Part shown: positions 8,141 through 15,651 of the stretch, piece by piece
How positions within the stretch are numbered: the stretch's first letter is position 1
Layout: every line of letters begins with the position of its first letter
NCBI GenBank assembly: GCA_964455095.1
Contig: CAYVUV010000108.1
Span: 1 to 25,287, forward strand
Source of the DNA: CAYVUV01 sp964455095
GTDB taxonomy: Bacteria > Desulfobacterota > Binatia > HRBIN30 > CADEER01
DNA length: 25,287 nucleotides
Reading direction: 5' to 3'
Notes under the pieces: model-generated
The model's database searches: none
What the model was told of the DNA's origin: nothing
Seen by the model: the letters and a program-made list of their open reading frames with translations, nothing else
Made by a program: the position numbers and the translations under genes

Positions 8141-9787
8141 ATGATGGAGCTGCGGTCGTTCGGAGTCCTTTGCATCGCAGGGTACCTGGCGTTGGTCGCC
8201 GGCTGTGGCGGCGACAATGAGCAGGACCGCAAGCCGACGCCGACCCTGACCGCCGTGCCCACCGACACGCCGACCTTGACCCCGACATCGACGGCAACCA
8301 ACACCGTTCCGCCGACGGCGACCGTCACGCCGACACGCACGGTGACCAATACACCGGTGCCCGTCGAGGGCACGCCGACACCGACCTTCACGCCGCGCGA
8401 GCCGCTCGGCACGCGCGTCTTCAGCATCGCGATGACCTCGCAGACCAATCCGCGCAGCGCCTTGTTCACCACGGCCATCGGCGTCAACGTGGCCAGAGCG
8501 TTCGAACCCGGACCCATCGTCTTGACCGCCGGCGCGCCGAACGCCGAGGGCGTCGCCACGCTCGGCCTGGCCGAGGACGCGCGCTTTGGCGTGGACACCT
8601 TGGGCGGGATCGTCTGCTACCACCTGATCGCAGCAGGCACGACCGGCAAGATCGACTGCGACGGCGGCACGCCGGTCGACATCTCGGTCACGCAGGATAC
8701 AGGCGCGGGCGCCCCGCCGGCGACCGTGTTGACTGAGCAAGGCGAGCCGGGCGCGCCGGGCTCGGCGTACCTGGTGGTCATGCAGGAGAGCGTCCAGCTC
8801 TCGACAACCGCATCGTTTTCCGACTGCGCCACGGCGACGTTCGACCCAGTTCAAGTGGCCTACTACACGACGGGCAACGCGACCGGCACCAAGGGCATCA
8901 AGACCATCACCCGCGCCGGCGAGACCTTCGACTGCGGCGCATTCACCGTGACCGATGGCCGCGGCATCCTCGCCAACCCGTCGGTGGCCGTCAACGCCCT
9001 GGCCGGCGGGGATGTGGCCAACATCACGCTGCTCGCCGACACCGACAGCGCGCCGCCCACCATCGCGCCTCCAACCGAGACGCCGACCCCGACCCCTACG
9101 GCGACCGCCACCCCTGAGGCGCCCGCCATCGGCGAGCGCATCTTCAGCATCGCGATGACCTCGCAGACCAATCCGCGCAGCGCTTTGTTCACCAGCGCCA
9201 TCGGCGTCAACGTGGCCAGAGCGTTCGAACCCGGACCCATCGTCTTGACGGCCGGCGCGCCGAACGCCGAGGGCGTCGCCACGCTCGGCCTGGCCGAGGA
9301 CGCGCGCTTTGGCGTGGACACCTTGGGCGGGATCGTCTGCTACCACATGATCGCAACGGGCACGACCGGCAAGATCGACTGCAACGGCGGCACACCGGTC
9401 GACATCTCGATCACGCAGGATGCAGGCGCGGGCGCCCCACCGGCGACCGTGTTGACTGAGCAAGGCGAGCCGGGCGCGCCGGGCTCGGCGTACCTGGTGG
9501 TCATGCAGGAGAGCGTCCAGCTCTCGACAACCGCATCGTTTTCCGACTGCGCCACGGCGACGTTCGACCCGATCCAGATGGCCTACTACACCACCGGCAA
9601 CGCGACCGGCACCAAGGGCATCAAGACCATCACCCGCGCCGGCGAGGCCTTCGACTGCGCGACGTTCACGCAAACGGATGGCGCCGGCATCCTGGCCAAC
9701 CCGTCCGTAGCAGTGAACGCCCTGGCGGGCGGCGACGTGGCCAACATCACGCTGCTCGCCGACACGGACGTCGCGCCGGCGAACTGA
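8141..9787 (+). CDS. Lipoprotein with two near-identical tandem domains and Thr-Pro linkers
   Basis: The product is 548 residues. The start at 8141 has GGAAGGGG just upstream; an ATG at 8144 is an alternative. Residues 10-22 form a lipoprotein signal ending in VAGC (Cys22). A Thr/Pro-rich linker (about 29-85) precedes domain 1 (about 91-302), a second TPTPT linker (303-331) and domain 2 (332-543). The two domains are collinear, 212 residues each, with only scattered substitutions. Each has four cysteines in contexts such as IVCYH, KIDC, FSDCATATF and FDC, suggesting two disulfides in an exported domain. I do not recognise the domain. The gene is transcribed alone, away from the sirtuin operon, and ends at a 14-bp stem. 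A surface-exposed beta-rich domain is a guess. Confidence 0.85.
   Translation: MMELRSFGVLCIAGYLALVAGCGGDNEQDRKPTPTLTAVPTDTPTLTPTSTATNTVPPTATVTPTRTVTNTPVPVEGTPTPTFTPREPLGTRVFSIAMTSQTNPRSALFTTAIGVNVARAFEPGPIVLTAGAPNAEGVATLGLAEDARFGVDTLGGIVCYHLIAAGTTGKIDCDGGTPVDISVTQDTGAGAPPATVLTEQGEPGAPGSAYLVVMQESVQLSTTASFSDCATATFDPVQVAYYTTGNATGTKGIKTITRAGETFDCGAFTVTDGRGILANPSVAVNALAGGDVANITLLADTDSAPPTIAPPTETPTPTPTATATPEAPAIGERIFSIAMTSQTNPRSALFTSAIGVNVARAFEPGPIVLTAGAPNAEGVATLGLAEDARFGVDTLGGIVCYHMIATGTTGKIDCNGGTPVDISITQDAGAGAPPATVLTEQGEPGAPGSAYLVVMQESVQLSTTASFSDCATATFDPIQMAYYTTGNATGTKGIKTITRAGEAFDCATFTQTDGAGILANPSVAVNALAGGDVANITLLADTDVAPAN
8411..9769 (+). repeat. In-frame tandem duplication of about 636 bp
   Basis: Copy 1 (8411-9046) and copy 2 (9134-9769) are offset by exactly 723 bp, or 241 codons, with no gaps between copies. 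Long stretches are identical at the DNA level, for example most of 8473-8531 against 9196-9254 and about 8720-8849 against 9443-9572. Differences include third-position changes and cluster near the end. The copies are separated by a linker coding for Thr-Pro repeats. Confidence 0.93.
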
Positions 9788-9819
9788 CGGGCGTCCGCCC
9801 GGCGTCAGGTGACTTGCCG

Positions 9820-9851
9820 CCGGGGAGCCGCGCGAAAGCGCGGCTCCCCGG
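9820..9851. terminator. Perfect 14-bp stem with GAAA loop between convergent genes
   Basis: Arms 9820-9833 and 9838-9851 are perfectly complementary and enclose the tetraloop GAAA closed by a C-G pair, a stable GNRA type. It lies 32 nt after the lipoprotein stop and 12 nt from the stop of the methyltransferase gene. There is no T-tract on either strand, so it is either a U-less bidirectional terminator or an mRNA 3' stabiliser. Confidence 0.65.
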
Positions 9852-9863
9852 CCTCGCCTCCGC

Positions 9864-10628
9864 TCAGCGCGTCGCCCACATCAAGATGCGCTTGAACGGG
9901 TAGAAGAACGGCTGCGCGTTTTCGAGCTGCGGCAGCAGCCGCTCGCGATAGCGGGCCAGGAACCGCTCGAAGAGCGCGGCCGGCATGCGCCGCTGGTAAT
10001 CGGTCAGCAGCGTGCCTTTGACCCACTCCACGACATCGTCGCGCTTGGCGAGGTGGTGAACATAAACCTGCAACCGCACGTGCTGCTCGCGGTAGCCGAG
10101 GCGATCGAGCATCTGCGCATAGACTTCGGGAGGCAGAACATTGGTGGTGCGCGTGTAGCCGCCCATCGCGCTCAGAAACGGTTCCTCTGCCGCCACGGCA
10201 TCAGCGACCACATGCGACGGGTAGTCGTGGTTGGCCGGCATCTGCACCGCGAGCTGACCGTCCGGCGCCAACGCCGCAGTCAGGCGCGCCCACAGCGCCG
10301 GGTGGTCCGGCAGCCAGTGCAATGCCGCGTTGGAGAAGATCAGATCGTACGGGCCAGTCACACCCGCCGCGTCGCGTTGCTCGAACGACAGCCCGCCGCC
10401 GCTCAACGCCGCGGCCTTCGCCAGCATCGACTCGGAGTTGTCCAGCCCCAGCGTGGCCTGCGCTTCCAGGCGCTGGTGCATGACGCCGGTCAGCTCCCCG
10501 GTCCCGCAGCCGAGATCGACGACGCGCATCCCCGGCCGCGCGCGCACCAGCGCCAGCAAGTCGTAGAATGGCTGGCTGCGCTCGTCGCGGAAGCGCTCGT
10601 ACTGCTGCGGATCCCAGGTGCTCGCCAT
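9864..10628 (-). CDS. tam: Trans-aconitate 2-methyltransferase-like SAM-dependent methyltransferase
   Basis: The product is 254 residues, close to the usual length of Tam. The class I SAM motif VVDLGCGTGELT lies at 36-47, and the family signature FSNAALHWLPDH is present near 98-109, followed by LAVQMPANHD. The N-terminus STWDPQQYERFRDERSQPFYDLL matches the Tam start pattern WDPxxYxxFxxxRxRPxxDLL. Tam methylates trans-aconitate, a spontaneous inhibitor of the citric acid cycle. The ATG at 10628 is chosen because GGAGGA lies 6 nt upstream; a GTG two codons earlier would sit directly on that site. The gene stands alone. Substrate identity is inferred by family only. Confidence 0.85.
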   Translation of the reverse strand: MASTWDPQQYERFRDERSQPFYDLLALVRARPGMRVVDLGCGTGELTGVMHQRLEAQATLGLDNSESMLAKAAALSGGGLSFEQRDAAGVTGPYDLIFSNAALHWLPDHPALWARLTAALAPDGQLAVQMPANHDYPSHVVADAVAAEEPFLSAMGGYTRTTNVLPPEVYAQMLDRLGYREQHVRLQVYVHHLAKRDDVVEWVKGTLLTDYQRRMPAALFERFLARYRERLLPQLENAQPFFYPFKRILMWATR

Positions 10629-10714
10629 CGACACTCCTCCCGCATAAGACGTATCCGCTTCGCGCCGCCGTTGAAACTCGGCGCGGTGGACCTTTGCCCA
10701 AAACTTGCGGTCGT

Positions 10715-10824
10715 CAGAAAATCACGAAAGCGCGACAGTACGAAAACACGACACTCTGATCCGGAGGCTTGCAAGGTCTGCGTTTCTCTTTCGTGCTTTC
10801 GCTCTTTCGTGGTTTCGTGATTCT
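10715..10824. repeat. Imperfect inverted repeat rich in CACGAAA
   Basis: The left arm (about 10715-10753) carries AATCACGAAA and CGAAAACACGA; the right arm (about 10782-10824) carries the complements (TTTCGTGCTTTC, CTTTCGTGGTTTCGTGATT). Arms of roughly 40 nt pair imperfectly around a 28-nt centre. The element lies between divergent genes (tam and the metallo-hydrolase), so it is unlikely to be only a terminator. It is AT-richer than its surroundings. Confidence 0.75.
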
Positions 10825-10911
10825 GCCCGTCGTCCGTGGCACGCCAGAGTGAGAATTGCTGGGCAAAGCCGCGCGGTGGACTGACGCGGCGATTTCGGTA
10901 TAGGCCGGGGC

Positions 10912-11865
10912 ATGGAGCTACGCCAGATTGCCAAGGACGTCTACGCCTGCCTGCAACCTGACCAGGGTCTCGGGTGGAGCAACTCGGGCTTCGTCAACCG
11001 CGGTGGCGGCCTGGTGGTCGACACCTTCTGGGACCTGCCGCTGACGCGCGCGCTCATCGACACCTACGCCCGTGTCGCGCCGGCGCCGGCGCGCCGGCTG
11101 GTCAACACGCACCACAACGGCGACCACTGCTGGGGCAACCAACTGTTCGCCGGCGCCGAGATCATCGGCCATCGGTTGTGCGCGGCGTCGTTCGGCAAGG
11201 AGCAGCCCGAGACCATGCAGGCGCTGAAGGACGGCGGCGGGTTCGGCGATCCAACGCTGGCGGGCTTTGCCAGCGCCCTGGCGCCGTTCGACTTTCGCGG
11301 CATCGAGCTGACGCCGCCGACGACGCTGATCGACGACCACTGCACGCTGGATCTCGACGGCATCGCGGTCGAGCTGCTCTATGTCGGCCCGGCGCACACC
11401 GCCGGCGACATACTCGTGCACCTGCCGGAGCACGGCGTGGTGTTCACCGGCGATGTCCTGTTCAGACTGTGCACGCCGATCGGGTGGGACGGCACCTTCG
11501 CCAAGTGGATCGCCGCGCTGGAACGCATCGAGGCGCTGGCGCCTGAGATCGTCGTCCCCGGTCACGGCCCCGTCTGCGGTCTCGAAGGGCCGCGCGAGAT
11601 GAAGGCCTATCTGCAGTACGTGCGGGCCGAATCCGAGCGGCTCTTCAACGCCGGGGTCCCGGTGCTCGATGCGGCCAAGCGCATCGACCTCGGCCCCTAT
11701 GCCGACTGGACCGAGCCCGAGCGCCTGGTGTTCAATGTCGCGCGCGCCTACCGCGAGCTGCAGGGCGAGCCGTTCGATGCGCCCTTCGATGTCACGACCC
11801 TGTTCCGTGGCATGCACGACCTGCGCAGCCAGCCGGGATTCCCCCGCCACCGCGCGGGCTGCTGA
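10912..11865 (+). CDS. Metallo-beta-lactamase-fold hydrolase with HxNGDH motif
   Basis: The product is 317 residues, with no signal peptide. The metal motif reads THHNGDHCWGN (His67, Asn69, Asp71, His72), the THxNGDH variant of the usual HxHxDH, in which Asn replaces the second His. Further ligands are His162 (GPAHTAGD), Asp181 (FTGDVLF) and His218 (VPGHGP). This variant is common in a branch of cytoplasmic hydrolases of unknown substrate. The start at 10912 follows a poor ribosome site (CGGGGC); a TATAGG box at about 10896 is a weak promoter candidate. It is followed after 3 nt by the GH5 gene, so the two are very likely cotranscribed. Confidence 0.86.
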   Translation: MELRQIAKDVYACLQPDQGLGWSNSGFVNRGGGLVVDTFWDLPLTRALIDTYARVAPAPARRLVNTHHNGDHCWGNQLFAGAEIIGHRLCAASFGKEQPETMQALKDGGGFGDPTLAGFASALAPFDFRGIELTPPTTLIDDHCTLDLDGIAVELLYVGPAHTAGDILVHLPEHGVVFTGDVLFRLCTPIGWDGTFAKWIAALERIEALAPEIVVPGHGPVCGLEGPREMKAYLQYVRAESERLFNAGVPVLDAAKRIDLGPYADWTEPERLVFNVARAYRELQGEPFDAPFDVTTLFRGMHDLRSQPGFPRHRAGC

Positions 11866-11868
11866 CGA

Positions 11869-13320
11869 ATGCGCACCAGGCTGGGAACGACGGTCGCGCC
11901 GTGGGCGGCGGCGCTCACGCTGGCGTCGTTGATTGGTGCGATCGTCGCCGCCGCACCGGCGGTCGCGCTCGACGGACGCCAGCTGCGTGTCGTCGGCGGG
12001 CGCCTCACCGACGAGCGCGGGCGCGAGGTCACCTTGCGCGGGGTCAACGCGCGCGCCGAAGGCGTCTTCGACGTGACGTTCGACGACGGCCGGCTGCCGC
12101 TCGAAGACATTCCGGTGTTCGATGCCGGCGACGCGCAGCGCATGCAGGCGCTCGGCTTCAACCTGCTGCGGCTGCCGGTCAACTGGAGCGCGCTCGAGCC
12201 GCAACCCAAGGCATACGATTACGCCTACCTCGAGCGCATCGCGGCGATCGTCGACGCCTGTGGCGCGCACGACATCCTGGTGCTGCTCGACTTTCACCAG
12301 GACGCCTTCTCCAAGGAGATCGGCCAGGACGGCGCGCCGCGCTGGGTGCTCGACCGCCTGCTCGGTGTCGACAACTATCCCTACCTCGGCGGCCCGTTGG
12401 AGGATCTCACCGCGCGCCGGCTGCACACCGCGACGCTGACGGCGTTCCGCCAGTTCTTCGACAATGCCGGCGGCATTCAGAGCGACTTCGCCGCCGCCGC
12501 GGTCGTGCTGGCGCGGCGCTTCGGCCGCAGCGCGGCGGTGCTCGGCTACGAGCTCATGAACGAACCCCTCGCCGCGCTCAACGGCGCACCGGAAGCGGCG
12601 CTGCGCGCCTTTCATGTCCGCGTCGCGCGCGCCATCCGCCGCGTCGATCGGCGTCACTTCGTGGTCTTCGAGCCCGACACGTTGCGCAACTTCTCCAACA
12701 TGGCCCCGCTGCCGGCGACGCGCTTTCCGCTGCAGAAGGCGCTGTACGCGCCGCACATCTACACCGGCGTGTTCGACAACACCGACTTCAGCACCGGCAA
12801 CATCGCGCTGCTGGCGCCGTCGATGGAACGCGCCGCGGTGGAAGCGGCCGCGTGGGGCGTGCCGCTGTTGATCGGCGAGTGGGGTATCGATCCCAATCAC
12901 CCCAAGGCCAACGAGTGGATCACGGCGCAGCTCGATCTGCAGGATCGCCTGCGCGCGCACTCGACGTTCTGGATCTGGGAGGAGATCAGCTCCGGCCGCT
13001 GGGGCCTCTTCGACGGCGAGAGCGACGCGCCCGGCGGCGAGCGCCTCGCCCGCACCACCGCGCTGTCGCGCGCCTTCGCCCGCGCTGTCCCCGGCCGCGT
13101 GCTCGAGCACACCTTCGACGCCACCGCCAACACCCTGCGCCTGCGCTACCAGGCCAACAGTATCGCGCCGCTGGAGCTCTTCGTCCCCGCGCGCCGCTAC
13201 CCGAACGGCTTCACCGTGCGCTGCAACGGTATGGCGGTGCCCCCTACCAGTGGCGGCGTCATCGCTTTGCGCTGTGGTGCTGGCGGCGCGGAACAGCTCG
13301 TCGAGCTGGCGCCGAATTGA
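11869..13320 (+). CDS. Secreted GH5 glycoside hydrolase, endoglycoceramidase-like
   Basis: The product is 483 residues. A signal peptide occupies about 1-34 (Arg-rich start, long hydrophobic run, AVALD). The GH5 barrel follows, with VTLRGVNAR at 54-62, GFNLLRLPVNWSALEP at 96-111, LLDFHQDAFSKEIGQDGAP at 139-157, acid/base Glu232 in LMNEP and nucleophile Glu337 in IGEWG. The DFHQD and GDGAP-type segments, the FWIWEE stretch (367-372) and a C-terminal beta domain (about 410-480) resemble endoglycoceramidases, which cut the sugar chain from glycosphingolipids. Other beta-glycosides are possible. The ATG lies 3 nt after the preceding stop, with no clear ribosome site, suggesting translational coupling. 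The product should be exported or periplasmic. Confidence 0.87.
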   Translation: MRTRLGTTVAPWAAALTLASLIGAIVAAAPAVALDGRQLRVVGGRLTDERGREVTLRGVNARAEGVFDVTFDDGRLPLEDIPVFDAGDAQRMQALGFNLLRLPVNWSALEPQPKAYDYAYLERIAAIVDACGAHDILVLLDFHQDAFSKEIGQDGAPRWVLDRLLGVDNYPYLGGPLEDLTARRLHTATLTAFRQFFDNAGGIQSDFAAAAVVLARRFGRSAAVLGYELMNEPLAALNGAPEAALRAFHVRVARAIRRVDRRHFVVFEPDTLRNFSNMAPLPATRFPLQKALYAPHIYTGVFDNTDFSTGNIALLAPSMERAAVEAAAWGVPLLIGEWGIDPNHPKANEWITAQLDLQDRLRAHSTFWIWEEISSGRWGLFDGESDAPGGERLARTTALSRAFARAVPGRVLEHTFDATANTLRLRYQANSIAPLELFVPARRYPNGFTVRCNGMAVPPTSGGVIALRCGAGGAEQLVELAPN

Positions 13321-13345
13321 ACGGTGCGCTTCGCGATCGTCTCTA

Positions 13346-13467
13346 CACCCCCCATCCAAACCTTCCCCCGCGAGGGGGGAAGGCTTTAAGACTCCGGCGC
13401 CCCCCGGGGGGAGGATTTGCGACTCCGGCCTCCTCCCCCTCGACGGGGGAGGATTGAGGTGGGGGTG
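13346..13467. repeat. Paired C-rich hairpin element A (tails outward)
   Basis: The left half (13346-13383) reads CACCCCCCATCC, AACC and the hairpin TTCCCCCGCGAGGGGGGAA; the right half (13429-13467) holds CCTCCCCCTCGACGGGGGAGG followed by the tail ATTGAGGTGGGGGTG. The halves are inverted copies. The core adds a CCCCCCGGGGGG palindrome (13399-13410 region) and two GACTCCGGC copies. It lies between the GH5 and esterase genes and could end GH5 transcription. Confidence 0.78.
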
Positions 13468-13552
13468 ATCCAATGTGGCTTCGACCGATTTTCTTGTCCG
13501 CGTGTCTCCCTGAATTCGTGATCTCGATGCGCCGCGCTGATATGGTCGGCGC

Positions 13553-14647
13553 ATGTCCGATGCGCGCCAGGCGGAATTCGTCGCCGGCCTGAACCGCCTC
13601 GGCCCGGCGCTGCTCGACGCGCTCGGCGCTTTCGAGCAGGTGCGCCGCCAGCTCGACCCCATGCACCTCGGCGCGCTGCGCGAGGCCGTGACGCCGCTGC
13701 GCGAGCGCCTCGCAAAGGCGCTGACTGCCTTCGATGCCGCGCCGCCACCGGACGGCCTCGTCGATCTCGCCGGCCAGCTCTCGCAGGCGGCCCATGCCGC
13801 GCGCCAGGCACTCGACGACTTCTGCCATCCGGCCGATCCGGCGGAGGCGATCGCGCTGGTGCTGCGCGCCATGCACCAGCACTGCCGCGCGCAGGCATTG
13901 CTCTATCCACTGCGCACGGCGTTGCCGCCGGTGGGCCGCTACTTCGTCGAGGCCCCCTTTCGCGATCGGGTCGCGGAGATCGACGCTGAGTCTACCTCCG
14001 AGGCTCCGGTCGGCATCCTCAAAGCCGCCGGCAGAGACGGAGCGCGCGGCGGTTTCTCGCTCTACGTGCCCGAGCGCTACGACGCGACGCGCGCCTGGCC
14101 GCTGGTGGTGGCGCTGCACGGCGGCAGTGGCAGCGGCGACGACTTCCTCTGGACCTGGCTCGCCGAAGCGCGCGGGCGCGGCTTCCTCCTGCTGGCGCCG
14201 ACGTCGCTCGGTTCGACATGGTCGCTGATGGAGCCCGACGTCGACGCACCGGCGCTGACCTCGATGATCGCCTATGTGCGCGGGCGATGGAACGTCGACG
14301 CGTCGCGAGTACTGCTCACCGGTCTCTCCGACGGGGCGACCTACACGTTGCTGTGTGGGGTGCAGCCGGACATGCCGTTTACCGCATTCGCACCGGTATC
14401 AGGCGTACTGCATCCAGCCATCAACCTCGAACGCGCCCGCGGCCGGCGCATCTACCTGGTGCACGGGGCGCGCGACTGGATGTTTCCCATCGCCTTGGCG
14501 CGCATGGCGTATCAGGAGCTGGCCAGGGCCGGCGCCGACATCACCTTCCGCGAGATCGCCGACCTCTCCCACACCTATCCGCGCGAGGAGAACGATCGGA
14601 TCCTCACCTGGTTCGACCCGTCGCTGGCCCTGCCCGCGAGGGCGTGA
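13553..14647 (+). CDS. Alpha/beta hydrolase, phospholipase/carboxylesterase type
   Basis: The product is 364 residues. Residues 1-130 are an alpha-helical, Leu/Ala-rich region that I do not recognise. The catalytic domain (about 150-357) begins with FSLYVPERYD and the oxyanion segment VVALHGGSGSGDDF (186-198). The nucleophile is Ser259 in GLSDGATY (GxSxG), the acid Asp308 in VHGARDWMFPI, and the base His340 in LSHTYPREE. This order is that of LpqC/PHB-depolymerase-like and carboxylesterase families. No signal peptide is seen, so it is probably cytoplasmic. The ATG at 13553 fits the frame, but no strong ribosome site is visible. It follows repeat element A, so it may be transcribed apart from GH5. 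Confidence 0.82.
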   Translation: MSDARQAEFVAGLNRLGPALLDALGAFEQVRRQLDPMHLGALREAVTPLRERLAKALTAFDAAPPPDGLVDLAGQLSQAAHAARQALDDFCHPADPAEAIALVLRAMHQHCRAQALLYPLRTALPPVGRYFVEAPFRDRVAEIDAESTSEAPVGILKAAGRDGARGGFSLYVPERYDATRAWPLVVALHGGSGSGDDFLWTWLAEARGRGFLLLAPTSLGSTWSLMEPDVDAPALTSMIAYVRGRWNVDASRVLLTGLSDGATYTLLCGVQPDMPFTAFAPVSGVLHPAINLERARGRRIYLVHGARDWMFPIALARMAYQELARAGADITFREIADLSHTYPREENDRILTWFDPSLALPARA

Positions 14648-14650
14648 CGT

Positions 14651-14669
14651 GACGGCGATTGGTGCCGTC
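14651..14669 (+). terminator. Short hairpin just after the esterase stop
   Basis: GACGGC (14651-14656) pairs with GCCGTC (14664-14669) around a 7-nt loop, starting 4 nt after the stop and followed by a T-rich CTTCTGGTTCCT. A second stem (GGGGG 14690-14694 with CCCCC 14708-14712, then TTTCAT) lies just beyond. Either could terminate transcription. Confidence 0.45.
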
Positions 14670-14739
14670 CTTCTGGTTCCTCTCCCTCCGGGGGCTTTGC
14701 ACGGAAACCCCCTTTCATCACCGAGCGTGCCTCTCCGGC

Positions 14740-14876
14740 GGGGTCGGAATCGCGATCGGCCTCGGAATCGATTCTTGTCCCAGGTATTCCGCGGTTCCTA
14801 GCGGATCGCATTGACACAAGCCGCAATTCATTTCGTTGCCTTCGATCCCGATACCGATTCCGACCCCGACTCCGAC
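14740..14876. repeat. Inverted repeat of TCGGAATCG/CGATTCCGA units
   Basis: The left arm (about 14740-14774) contains GGGGTCGGAATCG and CTCGGAATCGATTC; the right arm (about 14842-14876) contains GATCCCGATACCGATTCC and GACCCCGACTCCGAC, its imperfect complement with a roughly 6-nt CCGAnn period. The element lies between the convergent esterase and truC genes. The 67 nt between the arms show no gene. Confidence 0.72.
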
Positions 14877-14896
14877 CAGAGCGCCTTCAACGGTGA

Positions 14897-15643
14897 TTAT
14901 GTGTGCAAGGCCCCCTCCGGGAGAGGAGCGTCCACCGCGTGCCATTCGGGCCACGCCAGCGCGGCCAGGAAGACGCCGTCGAGCGGGGCGAGGATCTCGA
15001 CCGCGGCGCCCGTGCGCGGGTGCGCGAAGCGAATCGCGCTGGCGGCGAGCAGCAGGCGCGCGATGCCGCGCGACTGAAAGAAGCGATTGTGCGCGCCGTC
15101 GCCGTAGTTGGCGTCACCGATGACGGGATGGCGCAGGTGTTTCAGGTGGAGGCGGACCTGGTGCCGGCGCCCGGTGCGCGGCCGGCAGACGACGAGCGAG
15201 TAGCGCGCCGTCGCGTATCGCCCGACGGCGACGGCAAGCTCGGCGCGGGCGAGGCACCGCACCTCGGTGAAAGCCGGCCGCGAGACGATCGTCCGCCGCC
15301 GTGCCATGCGATCCGGACGGTCGCGCAGCGGGTAGTCGACGTCCTCGTGCGCCGCGGCCCAACCGCGCACCACCGCGAGGTACGTCTTCTCGACCTGCCC
15401 GTCGCGAAACGCCGCCGCCAACTGGCGCAATGCCTCCGCATGGAGGGCGAAGACCACGACGCCCGAGGTGCCCTTATCGAGGCGGTGGACCGGATACACC
15501 GGGGCGCCGATCTGGTCGCGCAGCGCCTGCAACAGAAAGCGCGACTCGTGGGCGTCGATCGCCGTGCGGTGCATGAGCAACCCCGCCGGTTTGTGCACGG
15601 CGATCAGGTCATCGTCGCGGTAGAGGATCGCGAGGGGCAACAT
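14897..15643 (-). CDS. truC: tRNA pseudouridine synthase C (TruC)
   Basis: The product is 248 residues. It matches the TruC pattern from the first residues: AILYRDDDLIAVHKPAGLLMHR, then the catalytic block VHRLDKGTSGVVVFAL with Asp56, the TYLAVVRGW strand near 95, RTGRRHQVRLHLKHLRHPVIGDANYGDG, and a C-terminal HPRTG segment. Escherichia coli TruC isomerises uridine 65 in the T-stem of tRNAs, and the close resemblance in the VRDQIG and HLRHPIIGD regions supports that role over RluA-type enzymes. No S4 domain is present, as expected. The start at 15643 replaces a longer open frame because the family N-terminus begins here. It follows the P450 gene by 8 nt and is probably cotranscribed. Confidence 0.87.
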   Translation of the reverse strand: MLPLAILYRDDDLIAVHKPAGLLMHRTAIDAHESRFLLQALRDQIGAPVYPVHRLDKGTSGVVVFALHAEALRQLAAAFRDGQVEKTYLAVVRGWAAAHEDVDYPLRDRPDRMARRRTIVSRPAFTEVRCLARAELAVAVGRYATARYSLVVCRPRTGRRHQVRLHLKHLRHPVIGDANYGDGAHNRFFQSRGIARLLLAASAIRFAHPRTGAAVEILAPLDGVFLAALAWPEWHAVDAPLPEGALHT

Positions 15644-15651
15644 CACAGCGG

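Noticed and set aside
11106..11145. Loss of a zinc ligand in the metallo-hydrolase (Asn for the second His)
   Set aside because: THxNGDH is a recurrent variant of a known branch, so it is not taken as inactivation.
10918..13872. A 984-codon open frame on the minus strand across the metallo-hydrolase, GH5 and esterase genes
   Set aside because: It is antisense to three genes with intact catalytic motifs, is very rich in Arg, Ala, Gly and His, and shows no domain. Long antisense frames are expected at this GC content.
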